In this document: piece by piece, positions 58,144 to 64,000 of the stretch
How positions within the stretch are numbered: the first letter of the stretch is position 1
Layout: every line of letters starts with the position of its first letter
Assembly (NCBI RefSeq): GCF_011064615.1
Contig: NZ_JAALJH010000043.1
Coordinates: 16,166-80,165, forward strand
Direction of reading: 5' to 3'
Source of the DNA: Aquisphaera insulae
GTDB taxonomy: Bacteria > Planctomycetota > Planctomycetia > Isosphaerales > Isosphaeraceae
Length of the DNA: 64,000 nucleotides
Made by a program: the position numbers and the translations under genes
Notes under the pieces: model-generated
Databases searched by the model: none
Seen by the model: only the letters and a program-made list of their open reading frames with translations
What the model was told of the DNA's origin: nothing

Positions 58144-59184
58144 GTGGACAAGACCTTGGAGATCACACTCAACGGCGAGCGTCGCGAGATCCCCGGGAAC
58201 CTCAACGTGGCGGGGCTCCTGACGCATCTCGGGCTGCGGCCGGAGCACGTGGCCGTGGAGATCAACCGCGACCTGGTCACCCGTCGCCGACACGCCGAGA
58301 CCCCGATCGCGGCGGGCGATGTCCTGGAGATCGTCACCCTCGTCGGAGGGGGCGCGCCGGCCCCGGACATCGAGCCCCCGGCGCTCACGATCGGCACCCA
58401 CACCTTCCGCAGCCGGCTCTTCGTCGGGACTGGGAAATACGGCACGCTCGAGCTGATGCGAGACTGCCTGGAGGCTAGCGGCGCGGAGGTCGTCACCGTG
58501 GCCGTTCGCCGCGAACGGCTCTTCGATAGCCAGGGCCGGAACCTCCTCGATTACATGGATCCAACGCGCTATACGATCCTCCCCAACACGGCCGGTTGCT
58601 TCTCCGCCGAGGAGGCCCTCCGCACCGCCCGGCTCGGCCGCGAGCTCCTCGAGGGCCTGGGAAACCCCGGCGCGAGCTGGGTCAAGCTCGAGGTCCTGGC
58701 CGACAAGCGGACGCTCCTGCCCGATCCCGTCGCCACCCTGGAGTCGACCCGCGTGCTCGTCAAGGAGGGCTTCCAGGTCCTTTGCTACACGAGCGACGAT
58801 CCGATCATGGCCCGTCGACTCAAGGAGGCCGGGGCCACGTCGGTGATGCCCGCCGGCAGCCCGATCGGCAGCGGCCAGGGGGTCCTCAACCCCAACAACA
58901 TCCGGATCATCCTCGAGGATCTGAAGGCGGAGGATCCCGACTATCCGGTCATCGTCGATGCCGGCGTCGGCACGGCCAGCGACGTGGCCATCGCCATGGA
59001 GCTCGGCTGCGACGGCGTCCTCCTGAACACCGGGATCGCCGGCGCCCGCGACCCCCTGAGGATGGCCCATGCCATGCGCCTGGCCGTCGAGGCCGGGCGG
59101 CTCGCGGCGGGCGCCGGGCGGATCGCCCGCAAGCTCTACGCGACGGCGTCGAGCCCGACCCAGGGCCTCGTCGGCCGCGACTGA
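58144..59184 (+). CDS. thiG: ThiS-ThiG fusion: sulfur carrier plus thiazole synthase
   Basis: About 346 residues from a GTG at 58144. A TTG four codons earlier is possible. Residues 1-70 are a ThiS domain (LEITLNGERREIPGNLNVAGLL) reaching LVGGG. A 15-residue Pro-rich linker leads into ThiG (LTIGTHTFRSRLFVGTGKYGTLELM, WVKLEVLADKRTLLPD, VMPAGSPIGSGQG). ThiG makes the thiazole of thiamine from deoxyxylulose phosphate using sulfur from ThiS thiocarboxylate. In this chain the ThiS GG is internal, so cleavage or another sulfur route would be needed. Such fusions exist in other genomes. Confidence 0.9.
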   Translation: MDKTLEITLNGERREIPGNLNVAGLLTHLGLRPEHVAVEINRDLVTRRRHAETPIAAGDVLEIVTLVGGGAPAPDIEPPALTIGTHTFRSRLFVGTGKYGTLELMRDCLEASGAEVVTVAVRRERLFDSQGRNLLDYMDPTRYTILPNTAGCFSAEEALRTARLGRELLEGLGNPGASWVKLEVLADKRTLLPDPVATLESTRVLVKEGFQVLCYTSDDPIMARRLKEAGATSVMPAGSPIGSGQGVLNPNNIRIILEDLKAEDPDYPVIVDAGVGTASDVAIAMELGCDGVLLNTGIAGARDPLRMAHAMRLAVEAGRLAAGAGRIARKLYATASSPTQGLVGRD

Positions 59185-59240
59185 CGCCGGTTCGCCCGTG
59201 CGGGCCTCCTTTAACCTTTGACCCATCGAATGGCGGCGGC

Positions 59241-61253
59241 ATGAAGCAGATCGACCCCGCCACCATCCTGGGACCCGGCGGCGCCGTCGCCAGGCGCCTC
59301 CCCTCGTACGAGGCCCGCGAGCAGCAGCTCGAGATGTCCCGCGCCGTGGCCGACGCGATCGAGGCCCCCGGTCACCTCATCGTCGAGGCCGGCACCGGCG
59401 TGGGCAAGAGCTTCGCTTATCTCGTGCCCGCCATCATGGCGGCGGTTGAGCAGGAGAAGACGATTGTCATCTCCACCCATACGATCGCGCTCCAGGAGCA
59501 GCTCCTCCAGAAGGACATCCCGTTCCTCCGCGCGGTGATGCCCCACGAGTTCTCGGCCGTGCTGGTGAAGGGGCGGGCCAACTACATCAGCCTCCGCCGG
59601 ATGAACGTCGCGACCTCGCGGATGATGTCCGCCTTCGCGAAGCAGGAGGAGATCGATCAGCTCGGCGACGTCCGCCTCTGGGCCATGCGGACGCCCGACG
59701 GCACCCGGTCCGACCTCTCGTTCCGGCCCCTGCCGGCGGTCTGGGACGCGGTCCAGAGCGAGAGCGGCAACTGCCTGGGCCGTGAGTGCCCCAGCAACAA
59801 GGCGTGCTTCTACTTCGCGGCCAGGCGGCGGGTCTGGTCGGCCAACCTCCTGATCGTCAACCACGCCCTCTTCATGACCGACCTGGCCATCCGGTCGGAG
59901 AATTCCGGCTTCTCGCTCCTGCCCAAGTATGACGTCGCCATCTTCGACGAGGCCCACACGCTCGAGGCCGTGGCCGGCGAGCATCTGGGGCTCCAGGTCT
60001 CGAACATCGGCATCGACATCACCCTGTCGCGGCTCTACAACGAGCGGACCCAGAAAGGGCTGGTCGGCTATCACAAGCTCCAGGAGGCGAAGGACCTCGT
60101 CGTCGCCTCGAGGCGGGCGGCCGACGAGTTCTTCGAGCAGGTCGCCTTCTGGTTCGACCGCCAGGGGGACAGCTTCAACGGCCGGGTCCGCGGCAAGCTC
60201 GATCTCGACCACGGCCTGATGGATCTCCTCCGCGAGCTGGGCCGGGCCATCGCCGAGGGCGCGAGCAAGGTGGAGAAGCCGGACGATCGGATCGAGCTTT
60301 CGGCCGCCTCCGACCGCTGCCTGGGCATGGCCGACCAGCTCACGACGTGGGTCCAGCAGATGGCGGAGGACCACGTCTACTGGGTCGAGTCCGAGGCCCG
60401 CCAGTGGCGGCGGATCCGCCTCGCCTGCGCCCCGCTCGACGTCGGCCCCGCGCTCCGGAGGATGCTCTTCAGCAAGGTGCCGACCTGCGTGCTGACCTCG
60501 GCCACACTCTGCGTCGGCACGCCGCCGCGGTTCGACTTCCTCAAGACGCGGCTCGGCGTCACGAAGGCGGAGACGCTCGCGCTGGGGTCTCCGTTCGACT
60601 ATCCCACACAGGCGGCGATCCATCTCCCGAGCAACCTCCCGGACCCCTCGGTGCAGCCGGCGGAGTTCGAGCGGGCGGCGATCCCGGCGATCGCGCATTA
60701 TCTCGAGCGGACGAACGGCAAGGCGTTCGTGCTCTTCACCTCGTACAAGATGCTGGAGGCCGCCGCGCGGGCGCTGACCCCCTGGCTGGCCGAGCGGAAC
60801 ATCGCCCTCTTCGCCCAGAGCGACGGCATGCCGCGGTCGAAGATGGTGGAAGCCTTCAAGGCGGACGTGAACAGCGTCATCTTCGGCGCCGATAGCTTCT
60901 GGCAGGGGGTGGACGTCCCGGGCGAGGCCCTCTCCAACGTGATCATCGTCCGCCTGCCGTTCAGCGTCCCGAGCCATCCGCTGCTGGAGGCCCGGCTCGA
61001 GGACATCCGCCGCCGCGGCGGCAACCCGTTCGTCGAGTACCAGATACCGGAGGCCGCCATCAAGCTGAAGCAGGGCTTCGGCCGGCTGATTCGGACGAAG
61101 ACCGACCGGGGCATCGTCGTGATCCTCGACCCGCGGATCATGACCAAGCCCTACGGCCGGACGTTCCTCGGCTCGCTCCCGGACTGCCCGCGGATCATCG
61201 AACGGGTGGACCTGAACACGCCTCCCTCGCGGCCGAGCCGGCCGATCAGGTAG
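59241..61253 (+). CDS. DinG/XPD-family ATP-dependent helicase
   Basis: 670 residues. Walker A EAGTGVGKS (49-57), DEAH box at 236-239, GADSFWQGVDVPGE and the QGFGRLIRTKTDRG motif VI define the superfamily 2 DinG/XPD type. Three Cys of the Fe-S domain are seen (Cys178, Cys183, Cys189), but the position of the first Cys, in GRANYISLRR, is Ser117. It probably unwinds DNA with 5' to 3' polarity in repair. The ATG at 59241 begins the conserved part. The 3' end overlaps the DUF2127 gene by 103 bp. Confidence 0.88.
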   Translation: MKQIDPATILGPGGAVARRLPSYEAREQQLEMSRAVADAIEAPGHLIVEAGTGVGKSFAYLVPAIMAAVEQEKTIVISTHTIALQEQLLQKDIPFLRAVMPHEFSAVLVKGRANYISLRRMNVATSRMMSAFAKQEEIDQLGDVRLWAMRTPDGTRSDLSFRPLPAVWDAVQSESGNCLGRECPSNKACFYFAARRRVWSANLLIVNHALFMTDLAIRSENSGFSLLPKYDVAIFDEAHTLEAVAGEHLGLQVSNIGIDITLSRLYNERTQKGLVGYHKLQEAKDLVVASRRAADEFFEQVAFWFDRQGDSFNGRVRGKLDLDHGLMDLLRELGRAIAEGASKVEKPDDRIELSAASDRCLGMADQLTTWVQQMAEDHVYWVESEARQWRRIRLACAPLDVGPALRRMLFSKVPTCVLTSATLCVGTPPRFDFLKTRLGVTKAETLALGSPFDYPTQAAIHLPSNLPDPSVQPAEFERAAIPAIAHYLERTNGKAFVLFTSYKMLEAAARALTPWLAERNIALFAQSDGMPRSKMVEAFKADVNSVIFGADSFWQGVDVPGEALSNVIIVRLPFSVPSHPLLEARLEDIRRRGGNPFVEYQIPEAAIKLKQGFGRLIRTKTDRGIVVILDPRIMTKPYGRTFLGSLPDCPRIIERVDLNTPPSRPSRPIR

Positions 61254-61693
61254 ACGACGATCCCCGCGTTGACGATCAGCGCCGCGATCCGGACCGGCCC
61301 GCCCCGGCGGGCGATCTCCCACACCTCGACCGGCAGCAAGGACATCGAGGCCAGGACGATCAGGAACTCGCCCCAGCGCTTGCCCCTGAGGATCCCGATC
61401 CCTTCCACCACGTGCAGGGCCGCATACCCCGCGAGCCCAGCCAGCACCACGCGGATCTGCTCGCGTCCCAGCTCCGCGAGCCGGAGGAGCAGGGGATGGA
61501 CGAAGGAGTTCTCCGGATCGAGCCCGACGAGTCGGGTCAACTGCTCCAGGCTTGCGCGGGCATCCCCGCGGTAGACCCGAGCCAGGCCGACCGCGAGCAC
61601 GACGGCCAGCACGGCCGTCGCCAGCTTGTAGAGGCCGATCAGGAGGAAGCCGACCGGCATCCTGCCTTCTTGCGGAACCCTTCGCTCCAGCAT
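61151..61693 (-). CDS. DUF2127 membrane protein
   Basis: 180 residues. Four hydrophobic segments (about 13-33, 75-100, 108-125 and 135-152) and the GFLLIGLYKLATAVLAVVLAVGL and HVVEGIGILRGKRWGEFL blocks match DUF2127. This is a small integral membrane family of unknown function. The start is uncertain: 61693 has GAGAGAGAC upstream, and an ATG 11 codons later is possible. It is convergent with the helicase gene. Confidence 0.75.
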   Translation of the reverse strand: MLERRVPQEGRMPVGFLLIGLYKLATAVLAVVLAVGLARVYRGDARASLEQLTRLVGLDPENSFVHPLLLRLAELGREQIRVVLAGLAGYAALHVVEGIGILRGKRWGEFLIVLASMSLLPVEVWEIARRGGPVRIAALIVNAGIVVYLIGRLGREGGVFRSTRSMIRGQSGSEPRNVRP

Positions 61694-61842
61694 GTCTCTC
61701 TCGATCGGCCGGTACCGCTGATCACTCGCGTCCTCTCGTCTGCGATGATTGATCTTCGCACGATCGGCATCCAAGAATGTAGCGGATACCCGACGCGTCT
61801 CGTCCGTTTCGAGACGTCGTCTCGCCATGAGGAGGCCCTGCC

Positions 61843-62358
61843 GTGCGATTTCGGGGCGCCTTTCGAATCCGCACCGTTCATCTGATGGCGGCCGTCGCGG
61901 GGGCCGCGATGCTCCTGATGATCCACCGAACGGCGACCCGACGCGTCGAGACGCTTCGTTCGCCGATCCCGGTGGAAGGCTGGTCCGGATCCGGGCTGCT
62001 GCTGCCGGCGGGGAAAGTCGTTCCCTTGCCGGGATTCGCGAGCCTGCCGGAGCATTCGGCGGCCCTGGCCGAGGTCACGAAACGGGGCGTCGAGGTCGGC
62101 AAGGATGGGAGGGTTTACGGACTCCTTCGCGTCCATCACTGGTGCGGCAATGATCCGATTCGCGAGCATGTGTCGCGGGTGGATGTCGCGGACCTGATGG
62201 CTTACCTCGGGGAAGGAAAGACCTCCGAAGCGATGCCGCGGCCGCGGTGGTCGCTGCAACATGCCGCCTCGGCGTTCTCGCCTGCCGGATGGCGGATCGA
62301 GGAATTCATGGGCTACTGTCGCTGGCACGAGGACATGGTCGGGCGACGGCGACCCTGA
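61843..62358 (+). CDS. Membrane-anchored hypothetical protein
   Basis: 171 residues from a GTG preceded by GAGGAGG. The first 28 residues hold one hydrophobic helix (VHLMAAVAGAAMLLMI) after a basic start, consistent with a single-pass protein whose body faces outward. The soluble part is short with no motif I recognise. It is divergent from the DUF2127 gene. Confidence 0.55.
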   Translation: MRFRGAFRIRTVHLMAAVAGAAMLLMIHRTATRRVETLRSPIPVEGWSGSGLLLPAGKVVPLPGFASLPEHSAALAEVTKRGVEVGKDGRVYGLLRVHHWCGNDPIREHVSRVDVADLMAYLGEGKTSEAMPRPRWSLQHAASAFSPAGWRIEEFMGYCRWHEDMVGRRRP

Positions 62359-62501
62359 CGCCGGCACGAGATGATCTCGCCTTCGTACGGAGACCTCCTT
62401 GCATCTCGGCGGCCGAGGGTCGATCATGTTGGCTCCGGGGGCTGCCCCGGTCACGCCCAGGCTCCACCCCGCTCGCGCCACGCCCGTGAGGTATCACCAC
62501 G

Positions 62502-63860
62502 ATGGATCATGCCTTCACATCCTCGCCCATCCGGATCACGCGTCGTCAGTTCACGCGAGGGGCCGCGGGCGCCGCGGCCGGCGTGCTCGCCTTCCCCGCG
62601 ATCGTCCGCGGGAGGAACCTGAACGACAAGCTACGGATTGCGGCCATCGGGGTCGGCGGGCGGGGGGCGTCCAACCTGCAGGACGTCTCATCGGAGGAGA
62701 TCGTCGCCGTTTGCGACGTGCACGGGCCAAATCTCGAACGGGCGGCGTCGCTCCATCCCCGCGCCCGGCGGGAGAAGGACTTCCGCCGGGTCTTCGATCA
62801 CGCCAGCGAATTCGACGCCGTGGTCGTCAGCACGACCGAGCACACCCACGCCTTCGCCACGCTGCCGGCGCTCCGGCTGGGCAAGCACGTCTACTGCGAG
62901 AAGCCGCTGACCCACGACGTCTACGAGGCCCGGGTCATCCGCGAGGCCGCGCGGAAGGCCAAGGTTGCCACCCAGATGGGGACCCAGATCCATGCCGGCG
63001 ACAACTACCGCCGCGTCGTGGAGCTCGTGCAGTCGGGGATTGCCGGACCGATCCGCGAGGCCCACGTCTGGGTCGGCCGCGCCTGGGGCTTGCAGTCGGA
63101 GGCCGACGCGAAGGCAAACGGGGACATCGTCTCCGTCCAGGATCGGCCGAGCGGTTCGTCGCCGATCCCGACGGGCCTGGACTGGGACCTCTGGATCGGC
63201 CCCGCGCCGTTCCGTCCGTTCCACGAGGTCTACTTCCCGGGGCCGAAGTGGTATCGATGGTGGGATTTCGGCAACGGCACGATGAGCGACCTGGGGAGCC
63301 ACTGGGTCGACCTCGCGTTCTGGGCCCTGGACCTCGACGCCCCGAAGTCCATCGAGCCGGGCGGGGGGAAGCCTCATCCCGAGATCGCCCCCGCCTCGAT
63401 GCGCGCGGTCTACGAATACGGCCCGCGCCGGGAGCGTCCCCCCGTCCGGGTGACGTGGTATCAGGGCAAGGAGAAGCCCGAGGCCTGGCATCGCGGCGAG
63501 ATCCCGAAGTGGGACAGCGGGGCGCTCTTCGTCGGCGACAAGGGGATGATCCTGGCCGACTACGGCAAGCACGTCCTGCTCCCCGAGGATCGGTTCCGGG
63601 ACGTCAAGCGGCCGGCCCCGTCGATCCCGTCCTCGATCGGCCACCACGCCGAGTGGATCCGCGCCTGCAAGACCGGCGAGCCCACGACCTGCAACTTCGA
63701 GTACGCCGGCCGGCTCACCGAGGCCAACCACCTCGGCAACGTCGCCTATCGCGTGGGCCGGAAGATCACCTGGGACGCCGAGACCCTGTCCTGCCCCGAC
63801 GCGCCGGAGGCGATGCCGTTCCTCAAGCGCGAGTATCGGGAAGGCTGGTCGCTGGCGTGA
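62502..63860 (+). CDS. Tat-exported Gfo/Idh/MocA-family oxidoreductase
   Basis: 452 residues. RITRRQFTRGAAGAAAGVLAFPAIV is a twin-arginine signal. The Rossmann domain follows (RIAAIGVGGRGASNLQDV), with the CEKPLTHDVYEAR block that holds the catalytic Lys. MGTQIHAGDNYRRVVELVQSG and the MSDLGSHWVDLAFWALD segment are typical of the planctomycete secreted group. It should oxidise sugars with NAD(P) carried along during folding. No partner genes are visible before the window ends. Confidence 0.9.
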   Translation: MDHAFTSSPIRITRRQFTRGAAGAAAGVLAFPAIVRGRNLNDKLRIAAIGVGGRGASNLQDVSSEEIVAVCDVHGPNLERAASLHPRARREKDFRRVFDHASEFDAVVVSTTEHTHAFATLPALRLGKHVYCEKPLTHDVYEARVIREAARKAKVATQMGTQIHAGDNYRRVVELVQSGIAGPIREAHVWVGRAWGLQSEADAKANGDIVSVQDRPSGSSPIPTGLDWDLWIGPAPFRPFHEVYFPGPKWYRWWDFGNGTMSDLGSHWVDLAFWALDLDAPKSIEPGGGKPHPEIAPASMRAVYEYGPRRERPPVRVTWYQGKEKPEAWHRGEIPKWDSGALFVGDKGMILADYGKHVLLPEDRFRDVKRPAPSIPSSIGHHAEWIRACKTGEPTTCNFEYAGRLTEANHLGNVAYRVGRKITWDAETLSCPDAPEAMPFLKREYREGWSLA

Positions 63861-63886
63861 GCCCGAGCGCGATTTTCGCGGTCGCC

Positions 63887-63918
63887 GCAGGGTGTGCCAA
63901 GCGGAGCACAGACGCACA
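63887..63918. repeat. Solo copy of dispersed inner repeat arm
   Basis: The segment around AGGGTGTGCCAAGCGGAGCA ending in AGACGCAC resembles the inner arms of the element at 52677-52993, with several mismatches. It lies 26 bp after the oxidoreductase gene. A partner arm could lie beyond the window. Confidence 0.5.
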
Positions 63919-64000
63919 GGACCACTGAGGCCCGTGCTGCGGCTGGAACTCGGCCCGGGCGTTATCTGCAGCTTGCGCCTGGCTCGGCAGGAGCCTCGCC

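Noticed and set aside
59211..61322. Long minus-strand frame opposite the DinG-family helicase
   Set aside because: Low-complexity translation. The plus strand carries all helicase motifs.
1..64000. CRISPR arrays, rRNA and tRNA genes
   Set aside because: No regularly spaced direct repeats and no cloverleaf or rRNA-like conserved stretches were noticed on reading. A dedicated tRNA scan was not possible.

Overview
The window reads as chromosome of a GC-rich planctomycete, most likely Isosphaeraceae. The lineage evidence is a DUF1549/DUF1553 planctomycete-cytochrome protein paired with a DUF1501 protein (13.5-18.0 kb), several Tat-type secreted oxidoreductases, PilZ proteins, a ThiS-ThiG fusion, and many very long non-coding open frames opposite the real genes. 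No rRNA, tRNA or CRISPR array was seen.

Layout. 0-23 kb is ordinary chromosome: a lipoprotein cut by the window edge, a YCII protein, an aspartate aminotransferase, fabF, two PilZ proteins, a nuclease, FG-GAP and HlyD proteins, a large secreted protein of unknown function, the DUF1549/DUF1501 pair, a ComM-type AAA+ protein, a CBS-domain membrane protein and an aldo/keto reductase. 23.4-29.8 kb (minus strand) is a compact azole-type RiPP (TOMM) locus: HPr-kinase-like protein, PqqD-like small protein with a signal-peptide-like, Cys/Ser/Gly-ending tail, fused ThiF-YcaO cyclodehydratase, SagB-type dehydrogenase and a nucleotidyltransferase. 30-52.6 kb is a nearly complete Mo-nitrogenase island: nifA; a MoaD/ThiS-like gene convergent with hesA; nifUSVWZ-hesA; nifHDKT-nafY-DUF6129-nifENX-NifX-associated-CCE_0567-like-fdxB; a divergent SIR2-like gene; molbindin, ferredoxin and nifB; then bfr and a Bfd-like gene. 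53-64 kb returns to housekeeping genes: Tat aldo/keto reductase, csrA, ispF, cysS, ruvC, thiS-thiG, a DinG-family helicase, DUF2127 and a Gfo/Idh/MocA oxidoreductase.

How the nif genes work together. NifU and NifS build Fe-S clusters. NifB (radical SAM) makes NifB-co. NifEN matures it with NifV-derived homocitrate. NifX and NafY carry the cofactor, NifZ and NifW assist MoFe protein maturation, and NifHDK is the enzyme. Ferredoxins supply electrons, molbindin is a likely molybdenum buffer, and Bfr/Bfd an iron store. I located candidate sigma-54 promoters before nifH, nifU, nifB and the divergent SIR2-like gene. NifA-type sites (TGT-N10-AC[A/G/C]) lie upstream, and three pairs have starts exactly 30 bp apart.

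Most worth a second look: the TOMM locus beside nifA with the tail of its PqqD-like protein as candidate product; the two-sided NifA/sigma-54 control region that appears to put a SIR2-like gene into the nif regulon; and the MoaD-like protein with residues beyond its GG. Small repeats (two inverted hairpin doublets, a 317-bp MITE-like element and scattered single arms) are also described.
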